DNA of 6,879 nucleotides from an uncultured beta proteobacterium (GCA_903886165.1 CAISLL010000033.1:1-6879), one strand, 5' to 3'. Counted from the first letter of the stretch, positions 1 through 5,918 are shown. Numbers and translations: made by a program. Notes: generated from the letters alone by a model not told the origin.

Positions 1-67
1 CAATTTTTTTTAATTCATCAATGCAATATTCACCAAGATTATTTAAGAAGGAATTATCTTTAAGCAT
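1..67 (-). CDS. Possible 5' end of an AT-rich gene running off the left edge
   Basis: On the minus strand an ATG at 67-65 opens a frame that stays open for 22 codons to the window edge. It begins MLKDNSFLNN and ends in a lysine-rich, acidic stretch (DELKKI), which reads like a normal hydrophilic N terminus. A weak purine run (AGAG) lies about 9 bases upstream. It has the same direction as ftsK, but the base composition is only about one quarter G+C, unlike the GC-rich ftsK, so it would be a horizontally acquired or otherwise foreign gene. No family is recognised from so short a piece. Two short plus-strand frames also cross this stretch (to stops at 63 and 80) and could instead be the tail of a convergent gene. 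The call is weak because a 22-codon open frame can occur by chance in AT-rich DNA. Confidence 0.33.
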   Translation of the reverse strand, partial: MLKDNSFLNNLGEYCIDELKKI

Positions 68-195
68 TATAGATCTCTAAAAAAAATATTAAAAATATTA
101 AGATTCCAAAAGAATTGTTGCTATTAAAAACAATACAGTTGTCAGTCTTTTCACAGGTTTCCTTGTTGGTTTGGCACGCCAGGCAAGCCCCACGG
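68..195. other. AT-rich intergenic segment downstream of ftsK
   Basis: This is the transition from the GC-rich ftsK end to very AT-rich DNA. No convincing ftsK terminator is visible. The only dyad found is a weak 6-bp one, ATTGTT (114-119) with AACAAT (129-134). The stretch 88-101 contains two AATATT copies separated by AAA. It could carry the promoter of the possible minus-strand gene that starts at 67, but no clear -35/-10 pair was found. Confidence 0.5.
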
Positions 196-2541
196 CTAAT
201 CGTTGCGCGCCGGCACCAGAATGTCACGCTGGCCGCTGGTGCTCATGGCGCTGACCAAGCCAGCGTTTTCCATGTCTTCCACCAGCCGGGCCGCACGGTT
301 ATAGCCAATTTTCAGGTGACGCTGCACCAGCGAAATGCTGGCCTTGCGGTTCTTGAGGACAATTTCGACCGCCTGGTCGTACAGCGGGTCTTTCTCACCA
401 CCCGCGCCACCCTCCCCTGAGGCACCGTCTTCACCGTCCACCGTGCCGCCTTCCAGAATGCCCTCGATGTAATTGGGCTCGCCCTGGCTTTTCAGGTAGG
501 TGACGACACGATGCACCTCTTCGTCGCTCACAAACGCGCCATGCACCCGCACTGGCAGTCCGTTGCCGCCGCCCATGTACAGCATGTCGCCCATGCCGAG
601 CAAGGCCTCGGCGCCCATCTGGTCCAGGATGGTTCGGCTGTCGATCTTGCTGGACACCTGAAACGCGATGCGGGTCGGGATGTTGGCCTTGATCAGGCCG
701 GTGATCACGTCCACACTGGGGCGCTGGGTGGCCAAAATCAGGTGGATGCCGGCAGCTCGCGCCTTTTGTGCCAGCCGGGCAATGAGTTCTTCGATCTTCT
801 TGCCCACCACCATCATCAGGTCGGCCAGTTCGTCGATCACCACCACAATGTGCGGCAGGCGGTCGATTGGCTCCGGGTTCTCGGGAGTCAGGCTGAATGG
901 GTTGTAAATGAATTCGCCACGCGCCTTCGCTTCGTCCCATTTGGTGTTGAAGCCGGCCAGGTTGCGCACCCCCATCTTGCTCATGAGTTTGTAGCGGCGT
1001 TCCATCTCTGCCACACACCAGCTCAGGCCATTGGCGGCCTGCTTCATGTCGGTCACCACCGGGCACAGCAGGTGAGGAATGCCTTCGTAGACCGACATCT
1101 CCAGCATCTTTGGGTCAATCATCAGGATCCGCACATCATGGGCTTCGGCCTTGTACAAGATGCTCAGGATCATGGCGTTGATTCCCACCGATTTGCCCGA
1201 ACCCGTGGTACCCGCCACCAGCACATGTGGCATCTTGGCAAGATCCGCCACCACCGGGTTGCCAATGATGTCCTTGCCCAGACCCATGGTCAGCAGCGAT
1301 TTGCCGTCGTTGTAAGTCCGTGATCCCAGGATTTCGGAGAGCTTGATGGTCTGGCGCTTGGCGTTGGGCAGTTCCAGCGCCATGTAGTTCTTGCCCGGGA
1401 TGGTTTCCACCACCCTGATCGACACCAGACTCAAACTGCGCGCCAGGTCCTTGGCCAGGCCCACGATCTGCGAACCCTTGACACCGGTGGCAGGCTCAAT
1501 TTCATAACGCGTGATGACCGGGCCGGGCTGCGCCAGCACCACCGTGACATCCACCCCAAAGTCCTTGAGCTTTTTCTCGATCATGCGGCTGGTCATCTCC
1601 AGCGTCTCTGGGGCCACGGTTTCCTGCCGTGTCATGGCCGCATCCAGCAAATCCACCTGCGGCAGTTTGCTGTCCATCAAATCCTTGAACAAAGGCTTTT
1701 GCCGCTCTTTGGCAACCCGTTCGCTTTTTGGCACATCCACCAGCACAGGTTCGATCGGTACCGTTTTCGGGCGATGCTCCGCGATCTCGTGGCGCTCTTC
1801 CACCAAAATTTCTGCACGCTCCTGCGCAGCCTGTTGGCCAAGGGCCATGTCCTGCTGCACCTCACGCTGTTCACGGCGCGTCTCGATCTTGCCAAGCAAC
1901 CAGCTGCCCAGGCGCTCCGAGAGTTGGCCCCATGAAAAGCCAAAAACCAGTGATGACCCGACGACACCCACCACAATGGCCAGCAAACCGGAGCCTGCAA
2001 AACCAAGCGTCTGCACGGCCAGTGGCCCCAGGTAATAGCCCACAATGCCGCCGCCATGACCCGGCAAACGACCCTCCAGGCTGTAAAAGCGTGTCCACTC
2101 CAACACCGCGCTGGCAGCCACCAGCAACAGCAGGCCGGCCCAGAACATCACGCGCTGGTTGAACCAGCGATTTTCTGATGTGGGTGACGGATCGTCTGCG
2201 GCAACTTTGTCCCGCGCACGCAGCCAGCGCGCCAGCGCAGACAGCCACTGCCGCATGGCCGCTGCCACACACCACCAGACCGAAAAACCAAGCAAAAAAT
2301 AGCTGCCATCGGCCATCCAGGCGCCCAGTCGCCCGGCGCCATTGACGACCTGCTCGCCGGTGCCGGACGTTGACCAGGCGGCATCGGTCAATGAGTAGGT
2401 TGAAAGCGCCAACAGCCACAGCGCGAGCACAAAAAAACCGGCCACCAGGCTCAGTTCATCGGCAAAACGCGCAACGCCCGAACGCTCTGGCGCTGCCTTG
2501 ACCGCACGTGCTGCCGTCAGTGTGTGAAGCGAATAAGTCAT
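196..2541 (-). CDS. ftsK: DNA translocase FtsK
   Basis: FtsK couples cell division to chromosome segregation: it sits in the inner membrane at the septum, pumps DNA with a hexameric ATPase and helps XerCD resolve dimers at dif. With the ATG at 2541 the protein has 781 residues. About four hydrophobic membrane segments fall near residues 32-50, 80-98, 131-149 and 166-202. A charged linker of only about 90 residues follows, much shorter than in E. coli FtsK. The RecA-like motor has a Walker A motif AGTTGSGKS (443-451) and a Walker B motif IVVVIDELAD (565-574). After a Gly/Glu-rich linker (about 696-716) comes the C-terminal winged-helix gamma domain (about 718-781), which reads KOPS sequences. 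The frame extends upstream to a TTG at 2559 overlapping the regulator's stop, but ATG at 2541, giving MTYSLHTL, is preferred. No good Shine-Dalgarno precedes it, so translational coupling to the upstream gene is likely (14-base gap). Confidence 0.96.
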   Translation of the reverse strand: MTYSLHTLTAARAVKAAPERSGVARFADELSLVAGFFVLALWLLALSTYSLTDAAWSTSGTGEQVVNGAGRLGAWMADGSYFLLGFSVWWCVAAAMRQWLSALARWLRARDKVAADDPSPTSENRWFNQRVMFWAGLLLLVAASAVLEWTRFYSLEGRLPGHGGGIVGYYLGPLAVQTLGFAGSGLLAIVVGVVGSSLVFGFSWGQLSERLGSWLLGKIETRREQREVQQDMALGQQAAQERAEILVEERHEIAEHRPKTVPIEPVLVDVPKSERVAKERQKPLFKDLMDSKLPQVDLLDAAMTRQETVAPETLEMTSRMIEKKLKDFGVDVTVVLAQPGPVITRYEIEPATGVKGSQIVGLAKDLARSLSLVSIRVVETIPGKNYMALELPNAKRQTIKLSEILGSRTYNDGKSLLTMGLGKDIIGNPVVADLAKMPHVLVAGTTGSGKSVGINAMILSILYKAEAHDVRILMIDPKMLEMSVYEGIPHLLCPVVTDMKQAANGLSWCVAEMERRYKLMSKMGVRNLAGFNTKWDEAKARGEFIYNPFSLTPENPEPIDRLPHIVVVIDELADLMMVVGKKIEELIARLAQKARAAGIHLILATQRPSVDVITGLIKANIPTRIAFQVSSKIDSRTILDQMGAEALLGMGDMLYMGGGNGLPVRVHGAFVSDEEVHRVVTYLKSQGEPNYIEGILEGGTVDGEDGASGEGGAGGEKDPLYDQAVEIVLKNRKASISLVQRHLKIGYNRAARLVEDMENAGLVSAMSTSGQRDILVPARND

Positions 2542-2555
2542 GGATTCAATTTGTA

Positions 2556-3230
2556 TCAACGTACCGTGGCACGGCGCTCGGTGAGCTCCATCGTGCCGTC
2601 GTCATGTGTCTTGACAAAGCCCTTTGCTTCAAAGTCGCGCATCACGCGGCTCACCATTTCACGCGATGCACCCACCATTTTGGCGATGTCCTGGCGGGTC
2701 AATTTGTCTTTGATGAGCAATTGATTGGCAGCGCCCGGCTTTGACACGCCCACCAGCACTTTCGCAACGCGGCCATAGACATCCATCAAGGCCAGTGAGC
2801 TGATGGTTTCATCTGCCTTGCGCAAGCGGCTGGCCAGCCCCTTGATGACAGAGTTGGCCGTGGCATGGTTCTCTGCCAGACACTGGGTAAATTCGGCGTG
2901 CTCAAGCACGAGCAAGTCGGTTTGCACTTCGGCCTGCACGTTGGCCGAGTGGCTCTTGCCATCGATCAAACTCATTTCCCCAATGTAATCACCGGGGCCG
3001 AGGACAGCCAGGATCACCTCTTTGGCACGCCGGTCGGTGATGACCACCCGTGCACGTCCGGACAAAATCACAAAAAGTGCATGGCTCTTTTTGCCCTGCT
3101 CAACAATCAACTCGCCTCTTTTGACACGGCGCTTGGTCACCGCGTTGGCCAGCTGTGTGAGCTGAAACGTGGACAGTTCCGAAAAAATAGGCACTCGGCG
3201 AAGCAGATCCAGATTTGATAGTGCAGCCAT
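2556..3230 (-). CDS. Crp/Fnr-family transcriptional regulator
   Basis: A 224-residue DNA-binding regulator of the CRP/FNR superfamily. Residues about 10-125 form the cyclic-nucleotide-binding-type beta barrel, with the cassette PGDYIGEMSLIDG at 79-91. Residues about 130-155 form the long dimer helix. Residues about 176-206 are the helix-turn-helix, with LTRQDIAKMVGASREMVSRV as the HTH core. In E. coli CRP the cassette carries an Arg-Ser pair that holds the cAMP phosphate. Here the Glu is present (E85) but His94 replaces the Arg and Ser95 is kept, so cAMP binding cannot be assumed. There is no N-terminal Fe-S cysteine cluster, so it is not a classical FNR. The start is supported by GAGGA (3242-3238 read on the minus strand) 7 bases before the ATG. 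It is divergent from trxB and 14 bases upstream of ftsK, probably co-transcribed with it. The effector and regulon are unknown. Confidence 0.9.
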   Translation of the reverse strand: MAALSNLDLLRRVPIFSELSTFQLTQLANAVTKRRVKRGELIVEQGKKSHALFVILSGRARVVITDRRAKEVILAVLGPGDYIGEMSLIDGKSHSANVQAEVQTDLLVLEHAEFTQCLAENHATANSVIKGLASRLRKADETISSLALMDVYGRVAKVLVGVSKPGAANQLLIKDKLTRQDIAKMVGASREMVSRVMRDFEAKGFVKTHDDGTMELTERRATVR

Positions 3231-3244
3231 TGGATAATCCTCGT

Positions 3245-3273
3245 TTGAAAAAATTGCGACGTCTCGCTGAAAT
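3245..3273 (+). promoter_or_regulatory. Candidate trxB promoter
   Basis: TTGAAA (3245-3250, 5 of 6 to the -35 consensus) is followed after exactly 17 bases by TGAAAT (3268-3273, 4 of 6 to the -10 consensus). Transcription would start near 3280, inside the palindrome at 3279-3290. The -10 is weak, so this is only a candidate. Confidence 0.3.
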
Positions 3274-3278
3274 CAAGC

Positions 3279-3290
3279 TGCCTCGAGGCA
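3279..3290. promoter_or_regulatory. Perfect 12-bp palindrome between the regulator gene and trxB
   Basis: TGCCTCGAGGCA is its own reverse complement and lies in the 117-base divergent gap. A looser outer match (CAA at 3274-3276, TTG at 3292-3294) extends the dyad. Position and symmetry fit an operator for a dimeric helix-turn-helix protein, with the adjacent Crp/Fnr-type regulator as the obvious candidate. It does not match the CRP (TGTGA-N6-TCACA) or FNR (TTGAT-N4-ATCAA) consensus, so the link is inference. Confidence 0.4.
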
Positions 3291-3347
3291 TTTGCTTTTC
3301 GCCCTTAACTGTACACGGCCAATACACTTCTCCTGAAAGGCACTTCC

Positions 3348-4298
3348 ATGACTGACACACGACACGCCAAAGTTCTCATTCTGGGCTCTGGCCCGGCCGG
3401 CTACACGGCAGCGATTTACGCCGCACGCGCCAACCTGCAGCCCCTGCTGATCACGGGCATTGCCCAGGGTGGCCAGCTGATGACCACCACCGAGGTGGAC
3501 AACTGGCCCGCAGATGTCGACGGCGTGCAGGGCCCAGACCTGATGCAGCGCTTTCTGGCACATGCCGAACGCTTCAAGACCGAGATTGTGTTTGACCACA
3601 TCAACAAGGTGGATTTCTCCAGGCGCCCCTTCACCCTGACCGGCGACAGCGGCACCTATACCTGTGATTCCCTCATTCTGGCTACTGGCGCCTCTGCCAA
3701 ATACCTGGGGCTGCCTTCTGAAGAAGCCTTCATGGGCCGGGGTGTCTCTGGCTGCGCAACCTGCGATGGCTTTTTTTACCGGGGTGAAGAAGTTTGCGTG
3801 GTGGGCGGTGGCAACACGGCAGTGGAAGAGGCACTGTACTTGTCCAACATTGCCAACAAGGTAGTGCTGATTCACCGCCGCGACAAGTTTCGCGCCGAAC
3901 CCATCCTGATCGACAAGCTGATGGACAAGGTGGCTGCAGGCAAGATTGAGCTGCGCACCTTCTGCGCGCTTGACGAAGTGCTGGGTGATGCCAGCGGTGT
4001 CACCGGTGTGCGCATCAAACACGTCCACACCGGTGCGCTTGAAGACATCACCCTCAAGGGTTGCTTCATTGCCATTGGCCACGCTCCCAACACCGACATT
4101 TTTCTGGGGCAACTCGACATGGCAGGTGGCTACATCATCACCAGGGGCGGCAACCAGGCCTTTGCCACCCAGACCAGCGTGCCTGGCATCTTTGCAGCAG
4201 GTGACGTGCAGGACCATGTGTACCGCCAGGCCATCACCAGCGCAGGCACCGGTTGCATGGCGGCGCTGGATGCGCAGCGCTTTCTGGAGCAGGAATAA
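3348..4298 (+). CDS. trxB: Thioredoxin-disulfide reductase (NADPH)
   Basis: A cytoplasmic flavoenzyme that passes electrons from NADPH through FAD and a redox-active disulfide to thioredoxin. The 316-residue length is typical of low-molecular-weight bacterial TrxB. The FAD-binding dinucleotide motif GSGPAG is at 13-18. The ATG motif at 112-114 precedes the NADPH domain. The catalytic pair is CATC at 136-139. The NADPH-binding motif GGGNTA is at 153-158, followed by the basic HRRDKFRA at 176-183 that contacts the NADPH phosphate. The second FAD motif GDVQD is at 285-289. No expected residue is missing. The start is supported by AAAGG (3336-3340) 7 bases before the ATG. It is divergent from the Crp/Fnr-type gene and appears to be monocistronic, ending at the hairpin at 4354-4377. 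Confidence 0.97.
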   Translation: MTDTRHAKVLILGSGPAGYTAAIYAARANLQPLLITGIAQGGQLMTTTEVDNWPADVDGVQGPDLMQRFLAHAERFKTEIVFDHINKVDFSRRPFTLTGDSGTYTCDSLILATGASAKYLGLPSEEAFMGRGVSGCATCDGFFYRGEEVCVVGGGNTAVEEALYLSNIANKVVLIHRRDKFRAEPILIDKLMDKVAAGKIELRTFCALDEVLGDASGVTGVRIKHVHTGALEDITLKGCFIAIGHAPNTDIFLGQLDMAGGYIITRGGNQAFATQTSVPGIFAAGDVQDHVYRQAITSAGTGCMAALDAQRFLEQE

Positions 4299-4353
4299 GC
4301 GCGGACATGGCCTACAACAACTGAGTTGAATCCGACACCGTTTAGAAAAGCAG

Positions 4354-4377
4354 CCTCCTACCGTAGAGGAGGATTTT
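4354..4377 (+). terminator. Intrinsic terminator after trxB, possibly bidirectional
   Basis: CCTCCT (4354-4359) pairs with AGGAGG (4367-4372) around a 7-base loop, followed by ATTTT. It lies 55 bases past the trxB stop. Read on the minus strand the same stem is followed by CTGCTTTTC, so it may also end transcripts of the convergent toxin operon. The U-tract is short on both sides. Confidence 0.6.
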
Positions 4378-4414
4378 CATAGCAAAATTGGCATGTAGAA
4401 CCCGTTGAATATGC

Positions 4415-4427
4415 GTTAGGCGCTAAC
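4415..4427. repeat. 13-base palindrome at the toxin stop codon
   Basis: GTTAG (4415-4419) and CTAAC (4423-4427) form a perfect dyad around GCG. The right arm contains the toxin gene's stop codon. GTTAGGC (4415-4421) resembles the right core of an integron attC site, but no matching left half was found. The element is too short to be a terminator and its meaning is unknown. Confidence 0.35.
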
Positions 4428-4719
4428 CAACAACATCAGGCGGGTATTTTCGGGCGGTGTGAATGACATTCAGCACCGATACGGTGTCTTCCCCAATATG
4501 CACCACGGCGATGTACGGCAAGCGATGCAGGACGTATTCCTTAGTGCCAGGCACACGACCTGGACAACACCGATGCGGAAATAGCTTCAACGATCCAATC
4601 TGTTCCTTGATGCGTACAAAAACCGCATCAGCCACGCGCAATCCGGCTTCTTGCAGGTAATAGGTCAGGATGTCTTCGAGGTCTTGATTGGCCTCACCCG
4701 TCCATTCGACGCTGAACAT
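4423..4719 (-). CDS. RelE/ParE-family toxin of a type II toxin-antitoxin system
   Basis: A 98-residue protein with the compact RelE/ParE fold pattern. An N-terminal strand FSVEWTGEA (2-10) leads into a helix (about 11-45), then comes the basic segment RVPGTKEYVLHR (55-66). Two strands end in VIHTARKYPP (85-94), the usual C-terminal motif of ParE-like proteins. RelE members cut ribosome-bound mRNA and ParE members poison DNA gyrase. The C terminus and neighbour favour ParE-like, but the target cannot be fixed from sequence. It lies 14 bases downstream of the antitoxin gene on the same strand, the usual antitoxin-first order, so it is co-transcribed and presumably kept silent by the partner. 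No strong Shine-Dalgarno is seen before its ATG, which would keep toxin translation low. Length and motifs look complete. Confidence 0.85.
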   Translation of the reverse strand: MFSVEWTGEANQDLEDILTYYLQEAGLRVADAVFVRIKEQIGSLKLFPHRCCPGRVPGTKEYVLHRLPYIAVVHIGEDTVSVLNVIHTARKYPPDVVG

Positions 4720-4733
4720 GAACCGTTTAAAAG

Positions 4734-5054
4734 TTAGGTGGATACAGGGCGCGCTTTGGCCTGAACACGCATCCAGACTTGCTCCATGGCTTCATCATGG
4801 GCCACGAGTTTGGCTTTACCGCTGGTGAACGCCTCCAGCGACTTGGCCACCTTCGCCTGAAACCATTCATCGTACCCAGCTTCTTTTTCCATGAACATTT
4901 CTGGAATCAGGGTATCGGCGGCATCTTCGATGGACAGCATGATGCCTACTGGACGATTGTTCTTGGTCACGATGACCGGCTCACGTTGCATGGCATCGAG
5001 AAATTCGCCAAAGTGTGTCTTGGCATCACGGGCTGTCATGGTTTTCACAAGCAT
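4734..5054 (-). CDS. Phd/YefM-family antitoxin
   Basis: Up to 106 residues. The N-terminal half is a Phd/YefM DNA-binding and dimerisation domain: MTARDAKTHFGEFLD (6-20), then PVIVTKNNRPVGIML (26-40). The C-terminal half (about 45-106), rich in Lys, Glu and Ala, would wrap the toxin. Role: neutralise the downstream RelE/ParE-type toxin and repress the operon. Start choice is open. The outermost ATG at 5054 has GGAG only 2 bases upstream, whereas the in-frame GTG at 5048 sits 8 bases after the same GGAG (5060-5057) and would give the family-typical VKTMTARDAK. The predicted transcription start near 5056 also favours the GTG (104 residues). The coordinates given use the outer ATG. There is no sign of damage, so with its partner it forms a complete module. 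Confidence 0.87.
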   Translation of the reverse strand: MLVKTMTARDAKTHFGEFLDAMQREPVIVTKNNRPVGIMLSIEDAADTLIPEMFMEKEAGYDEWFQAKVAKSLEAFTSGKAKLVAHDEAMEQVWMRVQAKARPVST

Positions 5055-5062
5055 AGCTCCAA

Positions 5063-5090
5063 ATTAGATTACTTTGAACATTGTAGTCAA
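5063..5090 (-). promoter_or_regulatory. Sigma-70 promoter of the toxin-antitoxin operon
   Basis: Read on the minus strand, TTGACT (5090-5085, 5 of 6) and TCTAAT (5068-5063, 5 of 6) are 16 bases apart. Transcription would start near 5056, almost at the antitoxin start codon, so the mRNA leader is only a few bases. Confidence 0.65.
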
Positions 5091-5096
5091 AGTGAT
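5068..5096. promoter_or_regulatory. Inverted-repeat operator overlapping the toxin-antitoxin promoter
   Basis: ACTTTGA (5071-5077) and TCAAAGT (5087-5093) are perfect inverted arms around 9 bases. Including flanks, the arms reach 10 bases with one mismatch (ATTACTTTGA / TCAAAGTGAT). The dyad covers the -35 box and most of the spacer, where a bound Phd-type dimer, with or without toxin, would block RNA polymerase. Phd/YefM operons are known to be autorepressed this way; that this is the site is inference. Confidence 0.6.
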
Positions 5097-5160
5097 CATT
5101 TTTTCAAATTCTTTCTGAAACAGCTTCGAGCGCGTGAAACAGCCCGGGAAGCTCCAAGGC

Positions 5161-5166
5161 TATAAT
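5161..5166 (+). promoter_or_regulatory. -10 box of the rpmB-rpmG promoter
   Basis: A perfect TATAAT. No good -35 box lies 16-18 bases upstream. Instead an inverted repeat AGCTTC (5122-5127) / GAAGCT (5148-5153) frames that region. The start would be near 5173, giving an rpmB leader of roughly 110-115 bases. Confidence 0.6.
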
Positions 5167-5209
5167 GTTTGGCTTTGCTGCCTGCCTCCCGTGAGGGACT
5201 AAGACGCAA

Positions 5210-5269
5210 ATGGGTTACCGCCACCCTGATTTTGGCGAGGTGAGGTCTGTGCACGCGCATGGGCCGTAA
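5210..5269 (+). other. Short upstream ORF in the rpmB leader
   Basis: An ATG at 5210 opens a 19-codon frame (MGYRHPDFGE, then VRSVHAHGP) that ends in TAA at 5267-5269, 18 bases before the rpmB ATG. A purine-rich GAGGGA (5193-5198) lies about 11 bases upstream, a slightly long spacing. The leader also has two small hairpins: CCTC (5185-5188) / GAGG (5193-5196), and CGCCA (5219-5223) / TGGCG (5233-5237), the second inside the ORF. Whether it is translated is unknown; chance is possible. Confidence 0.3.
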
Positions 5270-5287
5270 TAGTATCGGAGTGTCCAT

Positions 5288-5521
5288 ATGGCACGCGTAT
5301 GTGAAGTCACGGGCAAAGGCCCGATGGTCGGGAACACGGTTTCCCACGCCAACAACAAAAACAAGCGTCGGTTTCTGCCGAACCTGCAATACCGCCGTTT
5401 CTGGGTTGAGTCTGAAAACCGTTGGGTGCGCCTGCGGATTTCAAACGCCGGTCTGCGTTTGATTGACAAAAACGGTATCGACACTGTGCTCGCAGACCTG
5501 CGCGCCCGTGGTCAGGCCTAA
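5288..5521 (+). CDS. rpmB: 50S ribosomal protein L28
   Basis: A 77-residue structural protein of the large ribosomal subunit, basic throughout. It opens MARVCEVTGKGPMVGN and continues through RRFLPNLQYRRFWVESE (27-43) to IDTVLADLRARGQA (64-77), the usual proteobacterial L28 pattern and length. Only one cysteine (C5) remains near the N terminus, so this is a form without the zinc-ribbon CxxC pairs. The start is well supported by GGAG (5277-5280) 7 bases before the ATG. It is the first gene of the rpmB-rpmG operon, with a 22-base gap to rpmG. The leader has a TATAAT box, small hairpins and a short upstream ORF. Confidence 0.97.
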   Translation: MARVCEVTGKGPMVGNTVSHANNKNKRRFLPNLQYRRFWVESENRWVRLRISNAGLRLIDKNGIDTVLADLRARGQA

Positions 5522-5543
5522 ACCCTTTAACTGAAAGAGCATC

Positions 5544-5714
5544 ATGGCAACCAAAGGCGGACGCGAAAAAATCAAGCTGGAATCCACAGCTGGTACCGGT
5601 CACTTCTACACGACCGACAAAAACAAGAAGACCACACCCGAAAAGCTGCTGATCAAAAAATTTGATCCAAAAGCCCGCAAGCATGTGGACTACAAGGAAA
5701 TGAAGCTGAAGTAA
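5544..5714 (+). CDS. rpmG: 50S ribosomal protein L33
   Basis: A 56-residue, very basic protein of the large subunit. It starts MATKGGREKIKLESTAGTGH, continues FYTTDKNKKTTPEKLLIKKF (21-40) and ends ARKHVDYKEMKLK. Length and sequence are typical of proteobacterial L33, and the cysteine pairs of the zinc-binding form are absent. GAAAGAG (5533-5539) precedes the ATG by 4 bases. It is the second and last gene of the operon with rpmB and is followed within 25 bases by an intrinsic terminator, so the operon ends here. Confidence 0.96.
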   Translation: MATKGGREKIKLESTAGTGHFYTTDKNKKTTPEKLLIKKFDPKARKHVDYKEMKLK

Positions 5715-5735
5715 TTCAGTTTTTTCTCCTGAAAG

Positions 5736-5760
5736 AAGGCCCGCCGAGTGCGGGCTTTTT
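5736..5760 (+). terminator. Intrinsic terminator of rpmB-rpmG
   Basis: GCCCGC (5739-5744) pairs with GCGGGC (5750-5755) around the loop CGAGT. The stem extends by A-T and G-T pairs (AAG upstream), and five T follow (5756-5760). It is a textbook rho-independent terminator 21 bases after the rpmG stop. Confidence 0.9.
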
Positions 5761-5787
5761 AACGCCTGGGGGGTTTACTACGCTGTT

Positions 5788-5828
5788 GCCCGAAGGAGTC
5801 GAGCAAGCTCATTGCGGGCGCGGACTCC
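5788..5828. repeat. Interleaved inverted repeats after rpmG
   Basis: GGAGTC (5795-5800) pairs with GACTCC (5823-5828). A small hairpin GAGC (5801-5804) / GCTC (5807-5810) lies inside. GCCCG (5788-5792) can pair with CGGGC (5815-5819), and this crosses the first stem, so it would be a pseudoknot or an alternative fold. Apart from this I see no gene between the terminator and the pseudogene ending at 5919. A 24-codon minus-strand frame (5852-5778) covers this stretch but has no supporting evidence. Confidence 0.3.
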
Positions 5829-5918
5829 AAGAGGCCTTTGAGTGAACGACATCAAAATTTGGACAGTTTATCTGGCTGTAGCATACCGAATCCACAAACT
5901 TCCTTGCCGTAGCCCCGC

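Noticed and set aside
511..1323. Plus-strand 270-codon frame opposite ftsK
   Set aside because: It is antisense to the motor domain of ftsK, which is certain. The predicted protein is rich in His, Gln and Ala with no known pattern, a usual by-product of codon bias in GC-rich genes.
2557..2559. TTG start for ftsK overlapping the regulator's stop
   Set aside because: The downstream ATG at 2541 gives a more natural N terminus, and TTG starts are rare. The TTG would add six residues only.
3273..4217. Minus-strand 314-codon frame opposite trxB
   Set aside because: It is antisense to a full, motif-complete trxB, has no ribosome binding site and no recognisable fold, so it is a shadow.
4299..4422. 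Complete attC site or integron cassette border
   Set aside because: Only the right core-like GTTAGGC is present. Trial pairing with 4310-4345 gave no convincing long stem.
5778..5852. 24-codon minus-strand frame (MSFTQRPLGV, ending RLLRATA)
   Set aside because: It reads protein-like but is short, has no ribosome binding site and follows two in-frame stops after the nucleotidyltransferase remnant. It cannot be told from chance.
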